Below are positions 52,236 to 60,710 of a DNA stretch of 64,000 nucleotides, in pieces (positions within the stretch are counted from its first letter, which is position 1; each line of letters opens with the position of its first letter). Source of the stretch: Maribacter_A sp023141835. Lineage in GTDB: Bacteria; Bacteroidota; Bacteroidia; Flavobacteriales; Flavobacteriaceae. The stretch lies in contig DAOVWJ010000001.1 of assembly GCA_030636725.1 (NCBI GenBank), positions 25,660 to 89,659 of the forward strand, given 5' to 3'. The notes under the pieces are model-generated. The model was not told the origin of the DNA. It was given only the letters and a program-made list of their open reading frames with translations, and did no database searches. Both the position numbers and the translations under genes were made by a program.

Positions 52236-52256
52236 GTTTTAAGTTTTAAGTTTTAA
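52236..52256. repeat. Three tandem copies of GTTTTAA
   Basis: GTTTTAA repeats three times at 52236-52256, then runs into A8. A short low-complexity repeat just after the nucleoid-associated protein gene; slippage-prone, with no other evident function. Confidence 0.7.
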
Positions 52257-52308
52257 AAAAAACAATTTCAGACGTAATCCAGCTTCTGACTACTGACTTT
52301 ATTATGGT

Positions 52309-53391
52309 TCAAATTTTGATTCTGTTCTCAATAATCTGTTTCATACTCACTCCTTGATAATTACGTTTTACAAAATCCAGGGCCAAATCCAATATTTCAC
52401 CCATAGTTTTACATTTTTTGAATTTGGTGTCCTTGGTAAGATCAAATATCTGTGCTTTCAACGTATTAATATTACTGTCAATTGAAATGGAATCTTTTTT
52501 ACAAATTTCCCCAAGCAGTTTTATTCGATTTCCTGAACTAAGTATTCGCTTGGCAATAATAGATCTCTCTTCAAGCTTATACTGATCAACCGAATCTTTC
52601 ATTAACTTGTTTCGCACCAGTTCGACCATTAAATAGTTTTCCTTGAAAAACTGTGGGCGATACACTTTTAATTTCCCCTCAAAACATTGCTGGTCAAAAT
52701 CTATGGCCCTAATTTTGTAAATCACTTGGTCAAAATCATGAGTTGGCACGATTACATAATTATAGGATCGCATATCGCCCAACAATCGAATCATGCTACG
52801 CTCGTTGAACTTCACGAATTCCTTGGCCAATTGCGCTTTTTCAGATTCAGTACAGTTTGGCAACATTTCCTTGATGAACACATCTCCGGGAATACCAGCT
52901 ATATGCTCTTCAATCAACGTATCATTATAGACTAAAAAATTAAGGTTATAAGGCGACAACATATGCTCTAATTCGAGTCCATATACTCTAGAAGCATCGG
53001 CTTTTTTTACATAAAAGTAGGTGAAATTGTCATTGAGTATATTCCTGATTTTAATGCGAAAAGGCTTTGAATTTGCAAAAGTGCAATAATCAACGGCATC
53101 AACATTCAAATATTGATCTAGATAGTCACTTCCATCCGAATGCAAAATGGAATACACTCTTTTAAGACTCAAATCTATTTCCTGTCGGTCAAATTCATTG
53201 TAATAAACCCTTATCCATAAGGTGTCCTCCTCATTGGAATCATAAACCACAACCGATCCTGTAAATCGTAATAAATCGTCATAAAATATGGGTAACTCTA
53301 TTTTACGACTATACCGTTCCAAATAAGCATCCAATTCATCGGAAATTGGATAAGAAGGTTTCTTCTTCGACATTAATTTTTCTTCCGACAT
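52309..53391 (-). CDS. Unrecognised protein with kinase-fold-like active site
   Basis: A 360-residue cytoplasmic protein that I cannot assign to a named family. No signal peptide or membrane segment. The middle follows the order of an aminoglycoside-phosphotransferase-type kinase: a beta strand with lysines at 129-130 (YFYVKK), a helix with glutamates at 140-142 (GLELEHML), a hinge-like LIEEHIAGIPGD (159-170), a catalytic-loop-like LLGDMRSYNYV (203-213, D206, N211) and IDFDQ (230-234) in place of the metal-binding DFG/DxD. The N-terminal 110 residues are beta-rich, and the C-terminal 110 are helical and basic. It probably phosphorylates something or is a pseudokinase; this is inference from motif order only. 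Confidence 0.6.
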   Translation of the reverse strand: MSEEKLMSKKKPSYPISDELDAYLERYSRKIELPIFYDDLLRFTGSVVVYDSNEEDTLWIRVYYNEFDRQEIDLSLKRVYSILHSDGSDYLDQYLNVDAVDYCTFANSKPFRIKIRNILNDNFTYFYVKKADASRVYGLELEHMLSPYNLNFLVYNDTLIEEHIAGIPGDVFIKEMLPNCTESEKAQLAKEFVKFNERSMIRLLGDMRSYNYVIVPTHDFDQVIYKIRAIDFDQQCFEGKLKVYRPQFFKENYLMVELVRNKLMKDSVDQYKLEERSIIAKRILSSGNRIKLLGEICKKDSISIDSNINTLKAQIFDLTKDTKFKKCKTMGEILDLALDFVKRNYQGVSMKQIIENRIKI

Positions 53392-53481
53392 AGCGTTATC
53401 TTATTTTTAAAAGGATGAAGCTGTAACAAATTTAGGGTTTCTTCGTCAAGTAACTATAAACCTTCTAAAACATCTCTTATT

Positions 53482-54384
53482 TTGGAAAAAATACTTACGG
53501 TAAATAACCTCACGAAAAAATTTGGTTACCTCACAGCGGTCGATGACCTTTCCTTTACGATTGAAAAAGGAAATGTTTATGGCATTCTAGGACCTAATGG
53601 CAGCGGTAAATCAACTACATTGGGAGTGGTGCTCAACGTTGTTAACCGTACCCATGGAGAATTCGCTTGGTTTGATGGTGCAACCTCGACCCATGAAGCC
53701 CTTAAAAAAGTAGGGGCCATAATAGAGCGACCAAATTTTTATCCATATATGACGGCAATCCAGAATTTAAAACTGGTTTGTAAAATCAAGGAAGTATCCG
53801 ACGATAAAATTGAAGAAAAATTGGAACTAGTTGGCCTATTGGAAAGGAAAAACAGTAAGTTCCGCACTTACTCTTTGGGTATGAAACAGCGACTGGCCAT
53901 TGCTTCAGCACTGCTTAATGACCCTGAAATTCTAATTCTTGATGAACCCACGAATGGGCTTGATCCTCAGGGAATCCATCAAATAAGGGAAATTATTAAA
54001 AATGTGGCTTCACAGGGAACAACCATACTCTTGGCATCACACCTTTTGGATGAAGTCGAAAAGGTATGCAGTCATGTAGTCATACTCAGAAAAGGTAAAA
54101 AATTATACTCGGGACGTGTTGAGGATATGATGGCCAGCCATGGCTTTTTTGAATTAAAATCGGGAGACAACGATAAGTTGAAGGTCTTTTTGGAGGATAA
54201 CACAAGCTTCGGTAAAATAAAAAGTGAAAACGGATTGATTACCGCTTTCCTTAATGAAGAATTGAATTCCGAAGTTCTGAACAGGAATTTAATGGATCAA
54301 GGCATAGTACTTTCCCATTTGGTAAAAAGAAAAGAAAGTCTTGAAGAACAGTTCTTGGCATTAACCAATAATAAAGCTAACTAA
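53482..54384 (+). CDS. ABC transporter ATP-binding protein
   Basis: A 300-residue ATPase of the ABC-2/bacitracin-resistance type. Walker A GPNGSGKST (37-45), signature LGMKQ within YSLGMKQRLAIASALL, Walker B ILILDEPTNGLDP, and the H-loop at LLASHLLDEVE. Residues beyond 220 form an accessory domain usual in this group. Start is TTG 53482 (EKILTVNNLTKKFG), the normal family N-terminus; no ATG fits. It works with the permease encoded 16 bases downstream. The substrate is unknown. Confidence 0.94.
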   Translation: MEKILTVNNLTKKFGYLTAVDDLSFTIEKGNVYGILGPNGSGKSTTLGVVLNVVNRTHGEFAWFDGATSTHEALKKVGAIIERPNFYPYMTAIQNLKLVCKIKEVSDDKIEEKLELVGLLERKNSKFRTYSLGMKQRLAIASALLNDPEILILDEPTNGLDPQGIHQIREIIKNVASQGTTILLASHLLDEVEKVCSHVVILRKGKKLYSGRVEDMMASHGFFELKSGDNDKLKVFLEDNTSFGKIKSENGLITAFLNEELNSEVLNRNLMDQGIVLSHLVKRKESLEEQFLALTNNKAN

Positions 54385-54399
54385 ACCTAAAAATACAGC

Positions 54400-55233
54400 A
54401 TGTTACGACTATTGCAGATAGAATTCATTAAGCTTTGGAACAATAGAGTTAGCAAAATATTGATTATTTCCTATTTTGTGTTGTTGACGTCAATTGCACT
54501 TGTCGCAGCCATTAAATTCGATATTGGCCCCATAAAATTTCATTTGGCGGAACAGGGCATATTCAATTTTCCATATATCTGGCATTTCAATACTTTTATT
54601 ACGGCCTTTTTTAAGTTGTTTCTGGCCATTGTCATAGTCTCCATGATGGCCAACGAGTATAGCAACAAAACCATCAAGCAAAACTTGATTGATGGATTAT
54701 CAAAAAAGGAATTTATTCTTTCAAAATTTTTAACGGTCACTACATTTTCTTTGATTTCCACTGTTTTTGTTTTTGTGGTCTCGATGATTTTGGGGCTGAT
54801 CTATTCCGACTATAACGAGCTTTCTATTATCTTTTCTGATCTTGAATTCTTATTGGCATTTTTTCTAAAATTAATGGGGTTTTTCTCTTTATGTTTGTTT
54901 CTGGGAATATTGGTCAAGCGCTCAGCATTCGCCCTAGGTTTTTTAATCTTATGGCAGATCTTCGAAGGCTTTGTTCGAGGTATGATTCGTTGGAAACTCT
55001 TTGATGAGGAAACCACGGATGTCATTATGGGCTTCTTTCCCCTTAATGCGATGTGGAAGTTAATAGACGAACCTTTTTCCAGATTGGGTGCCGTACAATC
55101 CGTTGCTGACCAAATCGGAGAGACGTTTGAAATGGATTACGCAGTTCATTGGCATGAAGTTTTTATTGTAGCAGCATGGACCTTTATCTTTATCTATTTA
55201 TCTTATAGCTTACTGAAAAAGAGGGATTTGTAG
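54400..55233 (+). CDS. ABC-2 type transporter permease
   Basis: A 277-residue membrane protein with six predicted transmembrane helices. It opens MLRLLQIEFIKLWNNRVSK, a short amphipathic segment, then helices near 20-38, 62-82, 105-130, 142-165, 170-190 and 250-270. The segment SNKTIKQNLIDGLSKKEFILSK is characteristic of ABC-2 permeases, where NEYSNKTI precedes the second helix. Probably a homodimer with the ATPase, moving lipid, peptide or polymer. It ends 27 bases before a T9SS cargo gene, which may share the transcript. Confidence 0.9.
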   Translation: MLRLLQIEFIKLWNNRVSKILIISYFVLLTSIALVAAIKFDIGPIKFHLAEQGIFNFPYIWHFNTFITAFFKLFLAIVIVSMMANEYSNKTIKQNLIDGLSKKEFILSKFLTVTTFSLISTVFVFVVSMILGLIYSDYNELSIIFSDLEFLLAFFLKLMGFFSLCLFLGILVKRSAFALGFLILWQIFEGFVRGMIRWKLFDEETTDVIMGFFPLNAMWKLIDEPFSRLGAVQSVADQIGETFEMDYAVHWHEVFIVAAWTFIFIYLSYSLLKKRDL

Positions 55234-55240
55234 TATATTG

Positions 55241-55260
55241 TAGTGTTTACGCGAACACTA
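55241..55260 (+). promoter_or_regulatory. Hairpin abutting the T9SS gene start codon
   Basis: TAGTGTT (55241-55247) and AACACTA (55254-55260) form a 7-base stem with a six-base loop whose last base is the A of the ATG at 55260. It could restrict ribosome access or, less likely, end the ABC transcript. Confidence 0.4.
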
Positions 55261-57968
55261 TGACTAAGAAAATCACCTTGCTGCTAACTTTTAGCATCAT
55301 TTTGCCTGCCCTATTTTTTGGCCAAGGTGAGACTTCCAATTGGTATTTTGGAAATAATGCGGGTATTCATTTCAACAATAATGGGACTGTTACGGCATTA
55401 ACAGATGGTAGACTTGATACATTTGAAGGTTGTACGACTATTTCAGATGCCTTAGGCGAGTTACTTTTTTATACAGACGGTATTGTTGTTTATGATCGCA
55501 ACCATAACATTATGCAAAATGGCACTGGTTTACATGGTGATCCATCCAGTACTCAATCCGCTCTCATTGTACCCAAACCATTGGATCCCAACATATATTA
55601 TGTGTTTACTGTAGACACCTCGACTTCCGAAGGCGATCCCGATTTTGGATTGAACTATTCTATAGTTGATATTAGATTGAATAATGGAAATGGTGCAATT
55701 ATCCAAAAGAACATTATTTTACTCAATGACTGTTCCGAAAAAATTGCCGCTGTAATCAAGGATTGCTCTGATAAAACTATTTGGGTAGTCTCCTTTAGCT
55801 CCCAATTTGGGAGTGGAAGCTTTAACACCTATCACGCCTTTGAGGTCAGCGCTTCAGGGGTATCTACCAATGCCGTTAAAAGTACATTTTCAAATCTTAG
55901 CATAGATGACCCCCGAGGTTATTTAAAATTTTCGAACAATAGTAAAAAAATGGCCAGTGCGAACATGCGCTTTGGTCTTCAAATATTTGATTTTGACCCA
56001 TTGACCGGTGCAGTTTCCAATGTACAGCATTTGGACATAAACGGAGCGAACAGGGAGCCCTATGGGGTGGAATTTTCTCCAAATAACCGATTTCTTTATA
56101 CACATTCCTCAAATATTGTCGAAGGTGAACTAAAACATTCATCATCTTTGATTCAATTTGATTTAGAGGCACCGGATATAACCGCTTCCCAAGTGGAAAT
56201 AGATTATAGTAAAATCTATAGAGGTGCCCTGCAATTGGGGACCAACGGAAAAATATATCGCACCATCTCCCTCGACTATAGTACGGGAACGCCATTTTTA
56301 GGGGTCATTAACAATCCCAATCAAAAGGGAGTGGCTGCTAATTATCAGCATAATGCCATAGCATTGGGCAATAACAGTACCCAAGGATTACCGCCTTTCA
56401 TTCAGTCTTTTTTCAATAAAACGGATTTGATTATTAATGCAGATGGTACATCCCGTGGATCAACAACAATATGCGAAGGTGATTCTTTTACACTTGAAGC
56501 TGAGGAAATAGTTGGTGCAATTTATAATTGGGAAAAAGATGGGAACCCCGTTGCCAACTCGGATAACCATCTTTTTCATATTGAAAATGCCGAACATATA
56601 GATTCTGGACGGTATAGCCTCGAAATTGTACCCCCAGATGCAACAGAATGTAAAATTTTGGCAGAATCTTTAATTGAGGTCCTGGACATTCCTATACGCC
56701 ACAATTTGTCCTTGGTGCAATGTGACATAGATATTGATGATACCCAGGATGGCATTACTGATTTCAATCTGCAACAATCAAAAGGAAATTCGGAAAACGA
56801 ATATTTGTTCTATGAAAGTATGGTGGATAGAGACAATAACAACCCTATAGAGGATGAAGTATTGTATAGAAATAGCCAACCCTTTAATCAGATTTTATTT
56901 TTCAAGGCAATTAACCAAGGTGGTTGTGAAAATTATGGGGAGTTGGAGCTACAGGTCAACGCTGTTACTTTGGCCAACAACAATCAGAACATTTTATACG
57001 CCTGTGATGAAAATCCAAATGATATGATTCTATCTGCAACCTTTGACCTAAAGGGCATTGCACAAATGAACTACCCTAATAGTAGCGTTGAATTTTACGG
57101 TTCATTAAATGAGGTAGCCTTGGAAGAAAATCCTCTATCGGATAGTTTTACTTCGGAATCAAAGACAGTTTATGCCAGATTTGAGAACTCCAATGAATGT
57201 CAGGATGTACTTAAAATTGAACTTATTGTCAACCCAACGCCCATATTTGAACTAAGTGATGTTTTTGAAATCTGCTCGGACAACCCTCAATTAACGATCA
57301 ATGGTCCTGAAGGTTTTGATTTATACCATTGGACAAAAAATGATGGCACAACTCCAAAATCCATTTCCAATAGCCTGACTGTAAGAATTTCAGATATTGG
57401 GGACTATAGTTTGGAAGTGGGCTATGTATACAATAATAGCGGGGAATCGGTAGTATGCACCAACATTAGTACGTTTCAAGTCGTTTCATCGAATCGTGCA
57501 GTAATCGATAAGGTCGTGGTACGTGACTTCTCTTCCAACAATACCGTATTGATCGAAGCATCGGGAAATGGGGACTATGAGTACTCACTTGATGGCTCCG
57601 AATATAGGGACTCTAACTTTTTCGAAAGTGTGGCTCCAGGAATTGTAACCATTCACATTAGGGATAAAAAAGGATGCGGTGTAATAAAACGATCTATTTC
57701 GGTTATGGGGTACCCAAAATTTTTCACCCCCAATGGTGATGGTATAAATGATTATTGGAGTTTAATTGGATTAAGCAAGGAGCTGAGGGCAAACTCCACG
57801 GTGAGTATTTTTGACCGATATGGAGTCCTTTTAGCTCAAATTGGACAAGCCTCAAAGGGATGGGATGGGATTCTCAATGGCAAGTCCCTGCCTTCTTGCG
57901 ATTACTGGTTTAAGGCCAATCTTGAAGATGGAAGGGTTTTCAAAGGCCATTTTGCATTAAAAAGATAA
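55260..57968 (+). CDS. T9SS type B sorting domain surface protein, 902 residues
   Basis: A secreted protein with a signal peptide (about 1-22, ending FFGQ). Residues about 25-370 form a propeller-like region common in gliding-motility surface proteins (NWYFGNNAGIHFNN, SQSALIVPKP, GYLKFSNNSKKMA, GVEFSPNNRFLY). Immunoglobulin/PKD-like domains follow (about 400-800). The C-terminal type B sorting domain occupies about 815-902: FFTPNGDGINDYW, SIFDRYGVLLAQI, GWDGILNGKSLPSCDYWF and GHFALKR. It is exported by the Por/T9SS apparatus and held at or released from the cell surface. It is the first of three tandem cargo genes. Adhesion or glycan binding is likely but not shown. Confidence 0.92.
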   Translation: MTKKITLLLTFSIILPALFFGQGETSNWYFGNNAGIHFNNNGTVTALTDGRLDTFEGCTTISDALGELLFYTDGIVVYDRNHNIMQNGTGLHGDPSSTQSALIVPKPLDPNIYYVFTVDTSTSEGDPDFGLNYSIVDIRLNNGNGAIIQKNIILLNDCSEKIAAVIKDCSDKTIWVVSFSSQFGSGSFNTYHAFEVSASGVSTNAVKSTFSNLSIDDPRGYLKFSNNSKKMASANMRFGLQIFDFDPLTGAVSNVQHLDINGANREPYGVEFSPNNRFLYTHSSNIVEGELKHSSSLIQFDLEAPDITASQVEIDYSKIYRGALQLGTNGKIYRTISLDYSTGTPFLGVINNPNQKGVAANYQHNAIALGNNSTQGLPPFIQSFFNKTDLIINADGTSRGSTTICEGDSFTLEAEEIVGAIYNWEKDGNPVANSDNHLFHIENAEHIDSGRYSLEIVPPDATECKILAESLIEVLDIPIRHNLSLVQCDIDIDDTQDGITDFNLQQSKGNSENEYLFYESMVDRDNNNPIEDEVLYRNSQPFNQILFFKAINQGGCENYGELELQVNAVTLANNNQNILYACDENPNDMILSATFDLKGIAQMNYPNSSVEFYGSLNEVALEENPLSDSFTSESKTVYARFENSNECQDVLKIELIVNPTPIFELSDVFEICSDNPQLTINGPEGFDLYHWTKNDGTTPKSISNSLTVRISDIGDYSLEVGYVYNNSGESVVCTNISTFQVVSSNRAVIDKVVVRDFSSNNTVLIEASGNGDYEYSLDGSEYRDSNFFESVAPGIVTIHIRDKKGCGVIKRSISVMGYPKFFTPNGDGINDYWSLIGLSKELRANSTVSIFDRYGVLLAQIGQASKGWDGILNGKSLPSCDYWFKANLEDGRVFKGHFALKR

Positions 57969-57999
57969 GTCGATTACTATTAATTTGATTTTTTACTAA

Positions 58000-59133
58000 G
58001 TGTTTAAGAAAATAACATTCGTGGGGTCTTTATTGTGCGGGTTATTATCGTATGGCCAAGGCACTTGCCCTCTAATGAGTAGCCCGGCAAACAATGCTAT
58101 AAATGTATCAGTCGATACGAGCATATCCTGGAATGCTGTTAGTGGTGCCTTCGGGTACTTTCTATTGGTAGGAACTACACCCGGCGGAAGAGATTTGGTT
58201 GACAGGATCAATGTTGGGGATACCACGGCTTATAAACCACCACAAGGCCTACCTGAGAATACTCTCATTTATGTTAAAGTCACAATAGATTTCCAAAACG
58301 ACTTTGACATGACATGTCCGACCAGAAAATTTACAACTGGTTTGGCGTGTGACCACTTTGTATACCCTGTTGACGACTTTTATAAATGTGATATTGATAA
58401 TGATAATATCGAAGAGTTCAATATTAATTTGACAACACTTAATTCTAAGCTGATAGGAAATCAAACCGAATTGACAGTCACCTATCATAACGCTGGCGGA
58501 GACCTCATAGATTTCTCTCCCGGCACCCAGTTCGTAGTCAATCAACGAACTATAAGGGCCAGGGTTACAAATATTGAAGGTTGCTATAAAGAAACATCTT
58601 TTAAATTAACACTGCTTTCTCCACCCATTGCAAGTATAATAGAAGATGTAATTGAATGTGAAAGTTTTACGTTGCCCCCAATTGAAGGTGATAGTAATTA
58701 CTTTACCGGTATCAGAGGTAGCGGAAATCAGCTTAGATCGGGAGATAAAATCACTTCGACCCAAACCATCTTCATCTATGCCGTACGGGCTGATTGCTCG
58801 GATGAAAGTAGTTTTGACGTAACCATTGACTCTTTTTTTTGCCAAGAACCCGAAGAGGAAATCACTTTTGATTTTCCTTTTTTCTTCACGCCTAATGGAG
58901 ATGGGATAAATGAATTTTGGCATTTTATCATTCCTGAAGAAAAGAAGAGAGCTACCTTAAAGACTATCGACATATTTGATCGCTATGGAAACCTCTTGGC
59001 TAGGTTAGGTCCTGAGTCCCAAGGTTGGGACGGGAATTTCAAAGGTCGTCCCCAGCCCTCTTCGGATTATTGGTTCCAAGCAATCTCTGTTAATAAAAAA
59101 GAAATAAGGGGGCATTTTAGTTTAAAACGCTAA
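58000..59133 (+). CDS. T9SS type B sorting domain protein, 377 residues
   Basis: A secreted protein with a short signal peptide (ending SYGQ). One fibronectin-like repeat (about 22-110: CPLMSSPANNAINVSVDTSISW, then PPQGLPENTLIYVKV) is followed by a middle segment with conserved cysteines. The C-terminal sorting domain (about 290-377) has FFFTPNGDGINEFW, DIFDRYGNLLARL, GWDGNFKGRPQPSSDYWF and HFSLKR. The start is GTG 58000; no ATG gives the signal peptide. The first repeat is clearly similar to both repeats of the next gene, marking tandem duplication with module loss or gain. Confidence 0.92.
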   Translation: MFKKITFVGSLLCGLLSYGQGTCPLMSSPANNAINVSVDTSISWNAVSGAFGYFLLVGTTPGGRDLVDRINVGDTTAYKPPQGLPENTLIYVKVTIDFQNDFDMTCPTRKFTTGLACDHFVYPVDDFYKCDIDNDNIEEFNINLTTLNSKLIGNQTELTVTYHNAGGDLIDFSPGTQFVVNQRTIRARVTNIEGCYKETSFKLTLLSPPIASIIEDVIECESFTLPPIEGDSNYFTGIRGSGNQLRSGDKITSTQTIFIYAVRADCSDESSFDVTIDSFFCQEPEEEITFDFPFFFTPNGDGINEFWHFIIPEEKKRATLKTIDIFDRYGNLLARLGPESQGWDGNFKGRPQPSSDYWFQAISVNKKEIRGHFSLKR

Positions 59134-59149
59134 CCTTCGAATAGGTACA

Positions 59150-60619
59150 ATGCACAGTTTTAGTAAAATGATAAAAAAGCTGTTATTTTTTTTATTCCTA
59201 ATCTATGGATGCTTTTTCCACGGACAAAGCTGTCCTACACTAACCTATCCATCAAATGGGGCTACAGATATACCTGTGGAGGCTACACTTACTTGGCCAA
59301 TAGTAGCTGGAATTTCAACTTTCGTAATCTCCTTGGGAACAACTCCCAATGGTGTAGATATTTTAAATAGGCGTACTTCTAACCCGATCGATTTTTATAC
59401 ACCTCCTGTAGGACTGCCAGAGAACACACAAATCTATGTTTCCATCATCTTAATTAGAGACGGTGAGCCAGCAATTGTTTGCCCACCTCAGACCTTTACT
59501 ACCATCGATGTGACTACGCCTCCAGCTTGTACAAATTTAGACATGCCAGCTGCAAATGAAACCGATGTTGACAGTACTACTGAAATTAGTTGGAATTACG
59601 CCCCTACGGCCACAGGGTATCGAATATCAATGGGAACCATGGCTGGAGGGACAGATATAGTAGATGATATAGGCGTTGGGAATGTGTTATCCTATAATCC
59701 GCCTGAGGATCTCCCAATACATAGTCGAATTTATGTTCAGATTGTTCCTTATAACGAAAATGGGGATTCCGCTCCCTGCGTTGAAGAAAGTTTTACTACA
59801 GGCAAGACTACAAATGCCTGCGAGCCCTTTTTTGATGATACATTGGGTAGATTGGTAACGATTAAACCCCAAATAAGATTTCCTAGTCAAATAGGTATTT
59901 GCGAAGATCGAGGCCCCAGCTTAATTTCCAGTCCTGATTCAGCAGATGGTTTTAGATGGTTTAAAATCAACGAAGACAACTCAGAGACCTTATTATCAGA
60001 TGCTATTGAAGTATCCCTATTTGAAAAAGGCCGATACCGCTATGTGGCGTATAATATCATTTCACAATCAGGTCAGGTTATTGAATGTAGCGCCTCTAAA
60101 GATTTTTTTGTAGTCGCTTCCAATAGGGCCTTCATTACTTCTATCGAGGTCACCAAGCCATTAGGGATACGACAAATAGAGGTAAAAACAAACGGAATTG
60201 GGAATTATGAATTTGCCATTGATGATATCGACGGGCCTTATCAGGATAACAACATTTTTATTGATGTTCAAAGGGGTTCCCATAAGGTATATGTACGGGA
60301 TAAAAATGGCTGTGGCATAGTCAATGGTGTTGCTGAAAGGGATTTGACCAAAGAGGATTTTCCCAAGTTTTTCACACCCAACGGAGATAATATCAATGAT
60401 TTATGGCAATATATACCTCCAAAGGAGAGTGGCGAGATAATCATTGAGACCATTCAGATTTACGATCGATACGGCAACTTTCTCGTGCAAGTCGATCCAA
60501 CATCCGGAGGGTGGGACGGTAAATTTATGGGAAACCCCCTACCCTCCTCCGATTATTGGTTTAAGGCTATTGGACAAAACAATGTGAAAATTTTAGGACA
60601 TTTCACCTTAAAAAGATAA
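59150..60619 (+). CDS. T9SS type B sorting domain protein, 489 residues
   Basis: A secreted protein with a signal peptide (about 1-27; an internal ATG six codons in is equally possible). Two consecutive fibronectin-like repeats (about 28-122 and 127-220) share the pattern CPxLxxPxNGATD...TLTW...LGTTPxGxDI...PPxGLPENTxIYV...FTT. They are followed by an Ig-like part and the C-terminal sorting domain (about 400-489: FFTPNGDNINDLW, IYDRYGNFLVQV, GWDGKFMGNPLPSSDYWF, HFTLKR). It is translated 17 bases after the previous gene, so the three cargo genes are one unit. Probably a surface adhesin. Confidence 0.92.
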   Translation: MHSFSKMIKKLLFFLFLIYGCFFHGQSCPTLTYPSNGATDIPVEATLTWPIVAGISTFVISLGTTPNGVDILNRRTSNPIDFYTPPVGLPENTQIYVSIILIRDGEPAIVCPPQTFTTIDVTTPPACTNLDMPAANETDVDSTTEISWNYAPTATGYRISMGTMAGGTDIVDDIGVGNVLSYNPPEDLPIHSRIYVQIVPYNENGDSAPCVEESFTTGKTTNACEPFFDDTLGRLVTIKPQIRFPSQIGICEDRGPSLISSPDSADGFRWFKINEDNSETLLSDAIEVSLFEKGRYRYVAYNIISQSGQVIECSASKDFFVVASNRAFITSIEVTKPLGIRQIEVKTNGIGNYEFAIDDIDGPYQDNNIFIDVQRGSHKVYVRDKNGCGIVNGVAERDLTKEDFPKFFTPNGDNINDLWQYIPPKESGEIIIETIQIYDRYGNFLVQVDPTSGGWDGKFMGNPLPSSDYWFKAIGQNNVKILGHFTLKR

Positions 60620-60710
60620 AATAGTGATGCTGTGCCATGGCGTTGGTTTATTAAGGTCAAATTGTCCCAAAGACCCCATAAAGTAAAGTCCCTTTTTGTA
60701 TTTTTAAGGC

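Noticed and set aside
52236..52256. CRISPR-like repeats
   Set aside because: Only three copies of a 7-base unit without spacers.
60660..60710. uvrB promoter TATTTTTA
   Set aside because: It lacks the final G of TAnnTTTG and has no TTG at -33 spacing.
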